A stretch of 64,000 nt of DNA from Anaeramoeba flamelloides (GCA_027625915.1 JANTQA010000060.1:2356001-2420000), one strand, 5' to 3'. Counted from the first letter of the stretch, positions 1-11,974 are shown. Program-made: numbers and translations. The notes: generated from the sequence alone by a model not told the origin.

Positions 1-111
1 TTATTTTCTTTAGTTATTTCACAAATGATTGAAATTAAAAATAATTTTCAGTAATGTTCCCAATTAAAAATGTTGTCGAACCATTTTTCTGTGTCAAACA
101 TTTTTCTCTCA

Positions 112-345
112 ACAGTCAAGTCAAATTCAAGATTTTTAACAAACCAATATTCATTTATTGAAAAAAAAATCTAGTTGAATAAATTCAAGAAAAAACACCA
201 AATTAGAACCATTCATAAATTGAAATGTTAACAATTGTTTATAAATTCCAATACTAACAAACCCAAAAATAAATAAAAATCAAGACGAATAAATCAAGAA
301 TGTGTGAAAAATTTAGAGATAGTAAAACCAAAAAAAAGTGTAGTG
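112..345 (+). repeat. dispersed repeat family A, truncated copy
   Basis: This stretch aligns in order with 18965-19185 and 20715-20935, sharing blocks such as AAATTAGAACCATT and ATAAATCAAG. It stops matching near 345, while the other copies run on for about another 300 bp. It overlaps the upstream ATG at 300, so that ATG may be repeat-derived. No terminal inverted repeats are evident. The class of element is unknown. Confidence 0.65.
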
Positions 346-2057
346 AAAATTTTTTTCCATATATTATTCAAATACAATCGTTCATCTCTTACCAACCCAA
401 TAACCACAAACCGAAAGTTATTCGTCTTAAAAAGTTAAAATTAAAACCAAGTAAATGTGATATTTTGACTTTTTTTTATTTTTTCATTATTTTTCGTTTT
501 TTCCAAGTGTGGCAAAATAGTTTTCAAATGATAGATTCTAATTTGCTTCTCGAAAAGCATTTAAAAAATATAGAAAAAAAGCACCAGCAATTATTTTTAC
601 TTTTATTAGAACTTCGAAAGGCACGTTCCCGAAAACTTCATACAATCAATGAAGTTTACGATACTACCAACCAAACAATCGTTTCGCATGAAGAAATTAT
701 CAAACAAAGAAGAAGAAACAATCTCCATCAATACTTGGAAAACATCAACCAAATAAAAATGCTTTCTCTAAAAATTGAACAAAGTAAGAGCAGAGAAGAA
801 CTTGAGGATGTGGAAAACCAACTAAAGAAATTTGAAAAGGAATCAAAAAAATTCTTTTTCCAACAGTATGTCAAAATTCATAAACACGACAAAGAAGACC
901 TTAACCAAAAACAGGACAAGTGCACCCAAGTTCGAATTGAAAATCAAAAAACAAAGAAAATTATCTCAAATAGAATGAAGAAGATCTGTGAGACTCGTAA
1001 GATGAATAATATATTGATACTTCACCAAAGCAAGCAACAAAATAAATCCGAAATTCTTTTTAATTATATCCGCCAATCTATTCCCCTTCTAAAAAATAAG
1101 TGTGGACAAATTAACTGTTCAGAATTCAATTTGTCTCAAATTCTAAATGAAAAAGAAAACGAAAACAATCAAACAAATCAAAATAAAAAAAAAAAAAATA
1201 ACAAAGGAAAAAATAACAAAGGAAAAGGAAAAGGAAAAGGAAAAGAAAAAAAAAAGAAAAATAAAAACGAAAAGGAAATTGGAAAAGAAAATTTGAATGG
1301 AAATGGAAACGGAAATGGAAACGGAAATGGAAAAGAAAATGGGAAGGAAAACGGAAAAGAAAATGGAAATTTTAATGGGATCAAAAAAGAGAACGAAAAA
1401 GCTAAAATTCGGAAAATAACACAAAAAACAATTCCAAACCCCAAACAATTGCTCGAGTATAATCTTATAATCTATTTCGAAACTTCTCTCTCGTTGAGAA
1501 AATCACAAAAAGAAACAAAATTGAAAAAAAAAATAGGCGATTTGCTTTCGGGATATGTCTCAAAGGGGAAACACTTAATTCTTTTTTCAATTTGGTCTTT
1601 AATCCGTCGAAGGATCAATTCACAACTTATCGACGAAGAAATAGGCTTTGGCAAATTAGAAGAGTTCGGCTATTTGCCGATCAGATTTCAAAAGGTTTGT
1701 CGTGTTACGATTTCAAACAAAAAGCCCAACGAAATTTTTTGTATTAACAATGACAATCTTGATTTTGGTTCTCATTCCAGTGTATTGGTAAAGCATATAA
1801 ATCCACAACAAATGAAGTTCCCTCGTAAAATCATCATTGGCAAAGGGAAGGCCACAAAAAATTCAATTGTGATAGCCAAATGGGGAAGATCAATACCTGC
1901 CATTGCTTACAAAAGAAAATCGACAGCGCACGGGCTCGTTATCATTCTCAATATCATTGCCCTAGTCAATGACCAAGAAATCAACCCAATTACTTTAGAT
2001 CACAATACTTTACAAAAATTAGTTTCAAATGCAATTAGATTTTCATTAATAAATTAA
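300..2057 (+). CDS. Lys/Asn-rich protein of unknown function, 509 or 585 aa
   Basis: An open frame runs from an ATG at 300. A second in-frame ATG at 528 (MIDSNLLLEKHLKN, 509 aa) is a plausible true start, because 300-345 lies in a dispersed repeat. The intervening part also contains a possible 57-bp in-frame intron (451-507, GTAAAT...CCAAG). From 528, residues about 1-170 are charged, helical and coiled-coil-like (LEKHLKNIEKKHQQLFLLLL). Residues about 205-295 are low complexity, with Lys runs, alternating Gly-Lys and Asn-Gly, and repeated KENG. The last ~200 residues are a mixed globular-looking region (GDLLSGYVSKGKHLILFSIW to AIRFSLIN). I do not recognise the family. No signal peptide or convincing membrane segment follows the 528 start. 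The frame is clearly coding by composition, but the N-terminus is uncertain. Confidence 0.7.
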   Translation: MCEKFRDSKTKKKCSENFFPYIIQIQSFISYQPNNHKPKVIRLKKLKLKPSKCDILTFFYFFIIFRFFQVWQNSFQMIDSNLLLEKHLKNIEKKHQQLFLLLLELRKARSRKLHTINEVYDTTNQTIVSHEEIIKQRRRNNLHQYLENINQIKMLSLKIEQSKSREELEDVENQLKKFEKESKKFFFQQYVKIHKHDKEDLNQKQDKCTQVRIENQKTKKIISNRMKKICETRKMNNILILHQSKQQNKSEILFNYIRQSIPLLKNKCGQINCSEFNLSQILNEKENENNQTNQNKKKKNNKGKNNKGKGKGKGKEKKKKNKNEKEIGKENLNGNGNGNGNGNGKENGKENGKENGNFNGIKKENEKAKIRKITQKTIPNPKQLLEYNLIIYFETSLSLRKSQKETKLKKKIGDLLSGYVSKGKHLILFSIWSLIRRRINSQLIDEEIGFGKLEEFGYLPIRFQKVCRVTISNKKPNEIFCINNDNLDFGSHSSVLVKHINPQQMKFPRKIIIGKGKATKNSIVIAKWGRSIPAIAYKRKSTAHGLVIILNIIALVNDQEINPITLDHNTLQKLVSNAIRFSLIN

Positions 2058-2381
2058 TTTTCAAATTGAATTGATCAAGAAGGTTGTCCTTTGCTTCACT
2101 AATGCTGATTGATTCGCTTTTCTTAAAAACATTATTAGGATCAAAAAAAAAATCTAATTTTTTTTTTTTCGGAATTAATTCAACCAGAGAAATTCTTTTT
2201 GAATTTTGTTTCAATTATACTTAAGGGAGTAGTATTTTTTAAAAATAAAATTAAATCTAAAAAAGATCTTGAAAAAAATTTTTTTTGTAATTTTCTGTTT
2301 CGACTTATGAAATGAATGATTTAACCTCATTTAAACAATTTATTAATTTGAGTCTCTTTTTTGAAATCCAAAATTTGCATG

Positions 2382-2481
2382 TTTCCAATATAAAACGAAA
2401 AAAAAGTAACCTATTGTTTTTATTAGCAATTAAGTTAATTCTTGGAAATGGTAAAACATATTTTTCGTTTTATGTTGGAAA
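2382..2481. repeat. short inverted repeat (hairpin)
   Basis: The left arm at about 2382-2406 (TTTCCAATATAAAACGAAAA) is nearly the reverse complement of 2459-2481, with about 50 bp between the arms. It could be a tiny MITE or a transcribed hairpin. No target duplication is clear. Confidence 0.5.
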
Positions 2482-2734
2482 GTATTGATTTTGATTGAAA
2501 ATTTTTTATTTGGTTATCCTTTATCTTTGATTAACATTTCAATTCAAATCTTAGCCAATAAAACTAATTGAAGTATTGGTGGTTAAATAAACGAATTTGA
2601 GAGGAGCTTAACAACAGTTTATCAATTAAATTGAGATCTATTAAGCAAAAAAAATATTTTTTTTTGAATGTTTTAAAAAAAGTTGTTTTCAGGTTTTCAA
2701 AAAATGAAAAAAAATTGCCAAAAAATTTTCTTAA

Positions 2735-2903
2735 GGGGCGAGTCTCTAATATTTTTTTTTTAAATAATTTCTAAATAAGGATTCCTAATCTAGAAATATG
2801 TTTAATATTGAATACAAACAGGTTTTCAAATCGAAGTAATTGTTAGAAAAATTTATCTTGCTCTATTAAATTTAGGTAGAAAAAATTAATAGAGATTAGT
2901 TCC
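2735..2903. mobile_element. TTAA-flanked MITE (piggyBac-like ends), copy 1
   Basis: The element begins after TTAA at 2731-2734 with GGGGCGAGTCTCTAAT and ends ATTAATAGAGATTAGTTCC, followed by TTCA, a one-base-changed target site. The ends are imperfect inverted repeats. The interior aligns with copies near 44488 and at 58532 (shared ATTTCTAAATAAGG, TTTAATATTGAA, GTTTTCAAATC, TTAAATTTAGGTA). It has no coding capacity. The piggyBac assignment rests only on the TTAA target and GGG ends. Confidence 0.65.
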
Positions 2904-5240
2904 TTCACAAATATTTTGGTCTTATTCATAAGAATCCTTATAACGATTTAAATCATTTTTGTCAGGAAAAAAATTGATTTTGAATTTTGAGGAGAAAATT
3001 ACTCTTATTCATAAATATCTTGAAGAAAATTTTGTTTTAAGATGAAATTCGGTTTTTCAAAATAAAAACAAAATTTCAGAGTAAAATTTTGAAATGGCTT
3101 TAAAAATTTGATGATTGAAAACTATCCTTCTTAAAAAAATACAATTTTTATTTAATTGGCTTGAATAAATCAATTATTTGATAAACCAAAAGTTTTATGT
3201 CAAAAAAGAATAAAAATCTTTATATTAATATTACTATTAACAAATACTTGTTTGTAGTATAATAATGATCAAAATGACAATAAATGGGGTTAAAACCGGT
3301 TCTAATGTGAGAAATAAAATGAATTTATTAGTTGTTTTTTTTCATTAAAAATGGTAAAAAAAAATTGATCTCAGTAAATTAATTTTCTTCGATGAGTTTC
3401 TTAGTTGATCAGAATTTTTTGACACTTGGCATATAAAAAATTTGTAATTAGAGAATACCAATAAAATTATTTAAAATTTTGCCTTGTTGTTGTAGAAGAC
3501 TTATCCCTTAACTTAATTATTTTGAAAATTTCTTTATTAATTCAGTATATCATACCTCCATTTTTCAAAAAGTGTATTTTTAAAAATTCTTTTGAATTAT
3601 TTCTTTTTTATTAAATAATCTCTGAAATAATATATGGTTTATATTAAGTTTTTTTTTTTTTTTTTACTAATTTCATTATTTCAAAAGGAAAATAAACATT
3701 TTTTTTTAACAAAAATATTTCCGAATCATGTTTTTTAAAAACAAATTTTTTTGATTCTTTGTTTACTTTCTGCTTTTTATATTATCAAGTTTGTTCATGT
3801 AAGAAAAAGAATAAAAAATAATTAAACAAATATTTTAAAAATTTTCAAATAACTTTTCTTCAAATCTTGTTAAGAAAAAATTTGAAGAAACAAATATATT
3901 AAATCTTGTTCAGAAAGTTTTGTCTTATTTTGTATTATTTTAAAAGGGTTATTTTAATATCCAAAATCAAAACTTTCTTTTATAGGTGTCCAGGAACAAT
4001 TATATTAAGTTTTATTCATATCTTTGGGGTTGACTAAATATGAAAGAATTAGTATTAGAATAGATTTGGTAATAATTAAATCTGTTGTAATATGAAGTAA
4101 ATCATATTAGTTCTATGTGGTTAGAATGGATCTAAAAAATCTATTCAAAATTTTATTTCACGATAAATTATGACATATTTAACTCAAGATTGCAATTAAA
4201 AATTTTCATTTTGAAAAAATTTTTTTAATAACTTTTCCAAATCTAAAAATAGAAACCCCAAAATAATAGTATTCCGGTATGTAATAATCAAATATTAGAA
4301 CCTTCCTAATGTTAGTATTTTTTTAATTTTTTTAATTTCAAAGATTAACTCAATAATCGTCAACATGAAAACACAAAATCGTATTAGTTTTGTTTCCTAT
4401 TGTTAAGGCTAATTGTAACATCAATATATTTCCAATATTTCAGAAATAATTTGTCAAAATCATTTGGTGGTTAATTATTTAATTTTTTTTTTTTCAATTG
4501 AATTTTTTCGCTACTAATCATCATTTCTGAACAAATTTAAGAAAGAAATTTCGCAACACTAAAGCCTGAGTATTGATAATTCAGCCTTGAAATTTGTGGC
4601 TAAGTATAAATTTAATTTCAAATTTTGTTGATTTCTTTACTAATACACATGGGCAAAAAGTGATGTCTTTATTTTTTTCAATTTTTTTGTGTTAGATTTG
4701 TCATTTTTCCAAAAACAATAAAACTTTTTCGATACGTCCACAAGGTACATGTTTCTTGTCAAACAAATACAAGGTGTTCAATAGCAAAAAAATTCAATTT
4801 AATAATAGAATAAAAATGTTTGAGGTTTTTTTGTTTTTTGTTTTCTGAAAATTATTATCAATTTTTAAATTTCTGTTTCAACCCCAATAATTATTCAAAA
4901 ACCAGTAAATCACCAAATAGATTTCCTTACAAGACAAATAACAAACAACAGATCATGAAAAAATTGTTGTAAGGTTCATAAGTGCTTCCAATTCACATTT
5001 AGAGAAAAAACAATTATTTTTTATTAGAATATAACAATTTTGAATGTATTTCGTTTTTTTATTGATTTTTGGACAAAGTTCTTAAAAGAGTTAAAAAATG
5101 AAGAAAAGAATGATAAACGATTTTAAATTTCTTCAGATTTCAATCCTAAAGATTAAAATTTCAGAAATAAATCAGCAAAAATAATTAACACCAAAATAAT
5201 AAATCATTTTTTCATAAAAACTTATTCTTATCTCTCATAA

Positions 5241-8200
5241 ATGTCATACGATCGAGCAATTACTGTATTTTCCCCTGACGGTCATTTAATCCAAGTTGAG
5301 TATGCACTTGAAGCTGTCAAAAAAGGGACAACCGCTGTTGGAGTGAAAGGAAAAGATGTCTTAGTTCTTGGTGTTGAAAAGAAGTCAACAGCAAAGTTAC
5401 AAGATCCACGAACGGTCAGAAAGATCGTACAAATTGACGATCACATTTGCATGACCTTTGCTGGTTTAACTGCAGACTCAAGGATTTTGATAAACAAGGC
5501 AAGATTTGAATGCCAATCTTATAAATATTACTATGAAGACCCAATTGGTGTTGAGTATATCACACGATATATTGCCAAGACTCAACAAGTTTGTGATTTT
5601 TTTTTCACGAATTCAACTTTTTTTTGCAGATTATTTCTTCTTTTTTTGAAGAATAATTCGGTCCTTGTTTTTTTTTTTTTGCAAGTTTTAACACTCTTCC
5701 TTTTTTTGGTTTTTTCTTTTTCTCTTTCCAAATTTTCGATCTTTTACCACCATCAAACAAAAAAAAAAAACCAAATTTGTTGAAAAATTTAAAAAAAAAG
5801 AAATACACTCAAAGTGTTGGTGTAAGGCCATTTGGTGTTTCGACTTTAATTGTTGGGTATGACTCAAAAGGATTTCCAAAGCTTTATCAGACGGATCCTT
5901 CTGGAAATTTCTCTTCTTGGAAAGTATGTTTTTTTAATTTTTTCATTTTTTTTCTTCTTTTTTTCTTTTCAATAATTCAAAACGGGGATTTTGAACCGTT
6001 CAAAATAATTTGCCTTTCTTTTCTTCAACAAAAATTGAAGTTAATTTCTTTTTTTCAAATTTTTACAAAAATTCAAAAATCAAAAAGCCAGCTGAAATAT
6101 TCATAACAATTTCTTCTTTATATTTTTACAATATTTACTTCTTCGAATCAAAGAAGAACAATGATTTTTGGTTTTTGTTGATTTACTATTTGAGTTGTTA
6201 TCGTGATGACAATTTTTCTGATTCCCTCGTAGGTGGCAATAATAAAAAAAAAATCTATTATCCCATTATGTTAAACCTATTACTTCTAATTTTTGTGAGA
6301 AACCAATCAAAAAATTGTCTTATAAATACCGATAAATTCAAATAAAGATCTGAAAATTTTCACTTTATTTTCCATTTTATGAATTTTTTTACACAAGCTT
6401 TGAAGAAAGCATTTTATTCTTTTAAATGTTAAAAAACTTTGTTTAAATGGTTGTGCTTTCAAAAGGTTCTTTCTCTTGAGTTGTTTTCTTTATTGAGAAC
6501 TGAGATTACAAAATGGGAAATTGAACTAAAAATTTTATAAAATATATTTGAATTTATCAGTATGGGCAAATTGTGAAAAAAATACCACAAAAGAGCCTCA
6601 AATTTTTGGTTGTGGGAAAAAAAGTTGAACAAGTTTTTGAATTGTAAATATTAAGAGGATAGCAGAAGCCTGGAAATGAAAAGTAAAGATCAATTTATTA
6701 AAGAAAAAAAACAAATAATAAAAGACAAAATGAATACACCAACAGGATAACAGTTTTTACAATACTGTCTTTTTGATAAGGCTTTTTCTTTGGTTAATCT
6801 ATTATTCAAAATTTGTTGAAAAAAATTAACTATTTTTGAGATCTCTCAATCCAAATCATCGAATTTAAATATTAAAGGAGACCCAAATTGCATTTGTTGG
6901 TCCGATTGATAATAATGAAACAATGAAATGTTCTTTCGGGTTAATTTGTTTCTTCAAAACTAAAATTCAAAATTTTCCACAAAGCTAAAACAGTTCAAAG
7001 AATAACAGAGATACAATTTCATTCAATTTGGAAATAATTTTCATTTTTGAACAATATGGAATATCATTTTTTTGTATTTTAGTTTTTTTTTTTTTTTTTC
7101 CAATTACTCAATAGTTGATGTTTGATCAAAATGTTTTTTGAACAATTGATATTGCATTAAAGTTGAGTTCTTCCAAATAACACAATCCAAATAAAATTAG
7201 TTGATATATCTAACCTTTTGATGGATAAATAATTGTTAGTAGAAATTTAAGTAAATTTACAAATGTATTTTATTGTTTTGCTCATTCCAAAATTTAAGAA
7301 CACATAGATTTTTTTTATTTTTATTGATAATTTTTTATTTTTTATTTTGTAAATATTTTAAATGATAAATTATTGTTAACAATTTAATTAAATTCGAAGT
7401 TCTAATTTAGTAATTCTTTTAGAATTGATTTAATAAGATTTTTTTCTTTCTTGATAGTTTATTTAAAAATGATTTTTTTTTCAAAAATTGGATTTTGATG
7501 TGTTAAATATTTTGAATTGGAGTTTAGTTAAGTTTTTCAAGAAATTTTTAATAATTAATTGAATCAAAAAAAAATCACAATATGAATTGGGGAGTGTTGT
7601 AAAAACTATTCTGGTAAAATTCCTAACAAAAAAAAAATATATATATATAACATCTTATAAACATGTTTAAAACGTTTAAAACGTTATAAAATTTCATAAT
7701 AACGACTTTTATAACATTTATGTTTGTTATAAAATGTATTATAAAATGTGTAACCTGCTAAAAACCCATTACAAGAATATTTTTTAAAAAAAATATTGAA
7801 GAAATCACCATATAAAAGGGAATTTCGTTAGAAAAATGCTATATATATTTTTTAAAATTCAAATATTTTATTTGTGAAAATTTAAGTAAATAAATTTTGA
7901 TAAATACAGATAAGAAAGTGATTGTTTCTCAAAAAAGTTCAGTATGATACTGTAGTTAATGTGGAAAGAATTTGGGAAATCATTTAGTTATTAGACAAAT
8001 TTGGAAAATTTTCTGATCTTCGTTTTTGGAATTCTAATAGGGTGAAATAAGATGTATTTTACTAATAAATTAGACTTTAGAAATGTTGTTAAAAGTTATT
8101 TGAGAACACTTTAACCAATTTTTTTTGCAAAGTTGTAAATCTCATAAATTCCAAAAGACTGCTCGTCTCAACTGTTAATCTATTTCGACACATAATTTTA

Positions 8201-11200
8201 TCAAAGAACTAAATTATTAGTTCAAATAGAGTTCAAAAAAAAAAAGTCCATCATTTAATGCGTACTATTTGCAAATGTAATAAATTCCCTTTCTTTGTTT
8301 AAAAACAATGCTGAAAATCAAACATTAGTTTTTGGTTTTGGTTAGAAAGAAAGCAATATCATTTTTAAAAAAAAAATAAATTGGTTAGTCTCTTTTTTCT
8401 TCAAAAAAAGGAGAGAAGAGACCACTAATAAAAGAATTTGAAAAGAAGAAAAAAACAAATCTACAAATTTAAGAAAAAAAAAATAAATAAAAACATTTTA
8501 TTTTTCTCTACGTAAAGTCAAGAAATTTTAAGAGGGATTCATAAAATCATTCATTGTTAGGAACGCCAGGTTCATGCAGGTTTTTATGTTTGAGTCTTTT
8601 TGGGAATTGGCTAACAAACGGGGAATAAAATAGGAAATAGATCCCTTTGAAAAGTTGGAAGATCTAGTTTGTCTCTGTAAAATTTATTAAAAGTTTTGCC
8701 CCCAATGATAAAAATGTAAAATTTACTTCAATGCTTTTGGTAATTCCATTGGGAGAATGAGATCCTTTGAAAAACAATTTCTTCAAAGTACCATTGAAAA
8801 ATAACAAATTAGTTTTTTTTTTGTTTTTGTTTGGTTTGTTTTTTGTGTCTGTCGAGTTAGATCCTGAGTTGAAAAAATACATAGCAACTCATATTGTTTC
8901 ATTTGTTCAACAATCACCTGTTATATTTCCTCTTTTTGGATCACCTTCCAGACTCAAAATAGAGATATTATTCTGGTGTTAAGAGGATATTAATCGTCTT
9001 TCTTCGAACTCCTTAATATCATCTTATATCACTTTGAATAATATGATATTTTTCGTTCTTACGGACCAAACTCAGAATTATAACAAAGTGATTGTTTCCA
9101 AATCAAACCAATAAACACCGTTATATAGATATTATAAAAAATTTTTTTAATTCGGGATCTAAGCCAAATTTCAAAATTAGAGGCAAACTTTTTTATCTTA
9201 TTTTTTTCTTGTTTCATTTTTCTTTCAAAAAATAAAATAATTACATTATATTTTTATTTATTAATCTAAATTGGTTATTATCTCGAAACACTTTAGTAAA
9301 ATACCTTATTATTCAAAAAAAAAATCAATTAAACAAATTTTTTTGATGAAAAATCTGCCCCTATTTTTGAAATTTAGCTTACTTTATTTTATCTTGAATA
9401 ATCTAATTTTTCATTTATCAATTGAAATTATTTTTCTTATTGTGGTTCTGTGATTTTCTTAATGTTAATAATGAAAAAATTGTTTTGACTTTTTTTCCAC
9501 AGTGGTTATTCTCTGTGATAAAAATTAAACACATATACCAACTAATGCGACAAAAACATGATAAAAAAGTACATTTATCCTTATCTGATAAATCTTTATT
9601 CCAACAAAGTTTTTTTTATTAAGATTCCTTATCTTACAGCTGTTCCAAGGCTACCGTGAATTTTTATATGAATCAAATTTTGATGCTGATATAGATTTTT
9701 AAATCTAAGGATATGAGGATAAGAAAGCTCATATTGAAAAATAATTTTCACAAATGAACTTATTTGAAAGATTTTCTTGTGATAAGATCAAAAATATTTT
9801 CGGTATTTCAAGAGAAACTTTTAAGTGGCATCTCAACAGATTTTCCAGGTTTGAAGCAATTTAGGGATCTGAAAATTAATTTTTCTTGTATCAGAAAAAA
9901 TTCTTGAATATCAGCTCATTTAGGAATTTTTTTTTTCAATATGAGCTTTATTATTCTCATATCCAACTTTTGAAAAATCTATATCAGCATCAAAATTTGA
10001 TTCATATAAAAATTCACGGTAGCCTTGGAAAGACTGTATATGATGAAAATGTGAATACTCATCAGCAAAATACCAATTCAATATTTATGGAACACACCTT
10101 TTCAAAAATTGAAAACAATTCTTTTGTAAGATAGCTTTGTATTCAATTGAATTATACAATAAAAAATCTCTTACTCTCTGTGTTCATAATTAATAAACAG
10201 GTAATTTTTTTGTTAAAGAGTAAAATTATTTCAATCAGAAAAAATATATATATAAAATATATGTAAAAATTAAGAGCTGAACTTTTTTAATTTTTTTCTC
10301 TATCATTTTTATTTGAAAAATATTTGTAGTAATAAAATTAATTAACTCTTGAGATTTTTCATTTTTTTTTATTCCCTTTTTTTTTTTTTTTTTTTTTTAA
10401 TTTTTATTATTATTGAATAAATGTTTCACATTTTTCAAAATTTTAATTAATAACGAACACTTTTTTAAAGCTATCATTGTAATGATTTGTAATAAAGTAT
10501 ATAAAGCAACCATTTAGATGTAATGTAACTATTTAGTGGGTTATTCCTCCATACATCAATGAAATTGAATTGTTTAAAAATTGATTATTCAGAAAAAATT
10601 GTCATAATTGAATTTTGTAAATGGATTTAATCTTTCTTTTGAAAACAAAAAAAAAACATAAATGGTGTAATTCAAAAATTTAAAAATATTAACACAATTT
10701 TGAAAAATAATTTAGGATAAGAATTTATTTTGTTAGTTATTTTCATTAAGGTAATGAAAAAAATTTTCAAAATTTATTATTATTATCTCAATATAAATAT
10801 ATGTTAGTTATTGAATAAATTTATTTTGAAAATTAGAGTATTGTTTCAAATTATTATATTTAATTTATTTTGATTATTTATTTGAAAAAAAATATATATT
10901 ATTGAATTAGAAATTTATTTAAAAATATTCAATACCAATTAATTTTAAAATAATTTATTTTTTTATTTTCAATTTTATAAATCATTTAATTTAAAATTTT
11001 TAGGCAAGTTGTATTGGAAGGAGTGAAAAACCGGTTAAAGAATTCTTGGAAAAGAATTATGTTGATGAAATGGATGAAGAACAAACAGTTAGATTAACAA
11101 TTCAGTCACTTGTTGAAGTTGTCGAATCTGGAGAAAAGAACATTGATATTGCAATTATGAGAAAAAACAAGCCAATTGAATTTTTAGGAAGAACAAGAAT

Positions 11201-11258
11201 TGCAGAAATCGTTAAGGAATTTGAAGAAGAAAAGAAAAGAAAAGAAGAAGAAGATTAA
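5241..11258 (+). CDS. PSMA7: 20S proteasome subunit alpha4 (PSMA7-like), three exons
   Basis: Exons are 5241-5588, 5801-5923 and 11004-11258, all in phase 0, giving 241 aa (human PSMA7 is 248). The product is a structural alpha-ring subunit of the 20S core that helps form the gate and dock regulators. It carries the alpha-type N-terminal signature ([20 protein letters not shown]), then [12 protein letters not shown], the lysine in GVEKKS, and [10 protein letters not shown]. Exon 2 contributes [20 protein letters not shown] and [13 protein letters not shown]. Exon 3 gives [19 protein letters not shown] and the acidic/basic Lys-Glu tail. Joining the exons reproduces the family order without gaps. 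The N-terminal catalytic Thr of beta subunits is absent, as expected. Oddities are a 5,080-bp second intron full of repeats and a purine-only first 3' splice site (A9G). Identification as alpha4 is firm. Confidence 0.96.
5589..5800 (+). other. intron 1 of proteasome alpha4 (212 bp)
   Basis: The donor is GTTTGT and the acceptor is AAAAAAAAAG followed by the AAATACACTC exon. The start is T-rich, but the 3' end lacks a polypyrimidine tract. The boundary is fixed by protein homology (YIAKTQQ joined to KYTQS). Confidence 0.85.
6335..6570. repeat. hairpin repeat related to 15255-15440 and 18000-18195
   Basis: The left part (6335-6500) is the reverse complement of about 15255-15430, sharing AAACAACTCAAGAGAAAGAA and AATTCAAAGCTTGTG-like blocks. 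The right part (about 6500-6570) resembles the same segment in direct orientation and also 18130-18195 (ATGGAAATTGAAC, TTTATCAGTA). The unit is therefore itself a foldback. Its element class is unknown. Confidence 0.5.
6660..6975 (+). repeat. dispersed repeat family B, copy 1
   Basis: It aligns in the same orientation with 44730-45065: AATAACAGTTTTT, AAGGCT, TTTGGTTAA, TCAAAATTTGTTGAAA, GAGATCTCT, ATTGTATTTGTT-type blocks occur in the same order. A weaker third match lies near 54400-54560 (ACAACACAG...GGATGCAACC). No coding content and no clear ends are visible. Confidence 0.55.
6950..7535 (-). repeat. dispersed repeat family A, full inverted copy
   Basis: The reverse complement aligns along its length with 18965-19515: ATTTTGAATTGGGGTTT-type end, TTAGAACC block, ATTTTGTTTTGCTC block, GATAGATATATC block, CAAATTGAATGAAATTGTAT, and GTGGAAAATTTTGAATTTTAG. 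It lies in the large proteasome intron. The copies differ by many small changes, suggesting an old family. Confidence 0.6.
9637..10036. mobile_element. TA-flanked foldback element, ~400 bp, long terminal inverted repeats
   Basis: TA dinucleotides flank both ends (9635-9636 and 10037-10038). The left end CAGCTGTTCCAAGGCTACCG mirrors the right end, whose reverse complement is CAGTCTTTCCAAGGCTACCG. The arms are about 110 bp and nearly identical (AATTTTGATGCTGATATAGA). Tc1/mariner elements use TA targets and CAGT-type ends, so this fits a mariner-derived MITE. The interior contains a 36-codon open frame at 9754-9864 that reads like a helix-turn-helix ([16 protein letters not shown]). This may be a leftover of a transposase DNA-binding domain. 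Confidence 0.65.
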
Positions 11259-11974
11259 ATTATTACAATTTTAATTCAAAAGTCTAATTTTAAAAGAAAA
11301 GTGCCCAATTTTCATTTTATTTTTTAAAAATTCTAATTTGAATAATTATTCAACCAAATTTTTAAAAATATTTTTGGAAAAATTTGAAATTACAAACTTG
11401 ATCAATGAATTTTTTTCTATTTTTTTTTTTTTATTTTTTACTGTTTCCAATATTCAAACAAGATTTATTATGTAATTAAGGATCTAGTCACTTAAATTGA
11501 ATTTCATTCATTTTCGATGGGTGATTTACTCTTGAAAAATAATAATGTACAAGTAATATCTTTTGGTTGAACAATTCCAGAAAATTATAGTAATAAAGAC
11601 TTAAATGGTTTCATTATTGAAAACAAAAAAAAAAATAAACGGATCTCAAAAAAAATCAAAATTTGAAAAATCAAAAAAAATCAAATGTTTTCTTGTCGTC
11701 TATTTGGATTGCTTGGATTTCTTCAATTTGAAACAAATTGTTTTCTTTTGAAAAGTAGGTACATTTTCTTATTTTTTAAAATTTTTAATTGTGGGAACAT
11801 GACTAACAAAAGATTTTTTGAGTGCACTGAGATTTTGAAACTTTGAAATCAAAATATCATTTATTCAGTTTATTTATGAAAAAAAGCGAACTAAAGTAGT
11901 CAAAGTTGAATCTTTAAATTTTTTTTTACTACAATTTAGGTTTGTAAATTTAGGTTAAAATTCATACCATCTTT
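11259..11974. other. non-coding interval downstream of proteasome alpha4
   Basis: This is AT-rich sequence with homopolymer runs. I see no exon and no repeat ends. The first part presumably contains the 3' untranslated region and polyadenylation site of the proteasome gene. Confidence 0.45.

Larger units (their letters stand above)
2058..5240. other. non-coding interval between the unknown gene and proteasome alpha4
   Basis: This is AT-rich DNA with many A and T homopolymers. I see no supported exon on either strand. It holds the hairpin at 2382-2481 and the TTAA-flanked element at 2735-2903. The rest shows nothing I can name. The last few hundred bases presumably include the promoter and 5' leader of the proteasome gene, but no defined motif stands out. 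Confidence 0.55.
5924..11003 (+). other. giant intron 2 of proteasome alpha4 (5,080 bp)
   Basis: The donor is GTATGT and the acceptor is AATTTTTAG followed by GCAAGT. Homology shows that no residue is missing between SSWK and ASCIG, so the whole interval is one intron. It carries a hairpin repeat (6335-6570), repeat B (6660-6975), an inverted family A copy (6950-7535) and a 400-bp TA-flanked foldback (9637-10036). The stretches 7536-9636 and 10037-11003 are otherwise AT-rich, with no gene I can support. Confidence 0.88.

Noticed and set aside
1143-1448. Minus-strand open frames rich in Phe/Ser
   Set aside because: They are the complement of the Lys/Gly/Asn low-complexity coding region.
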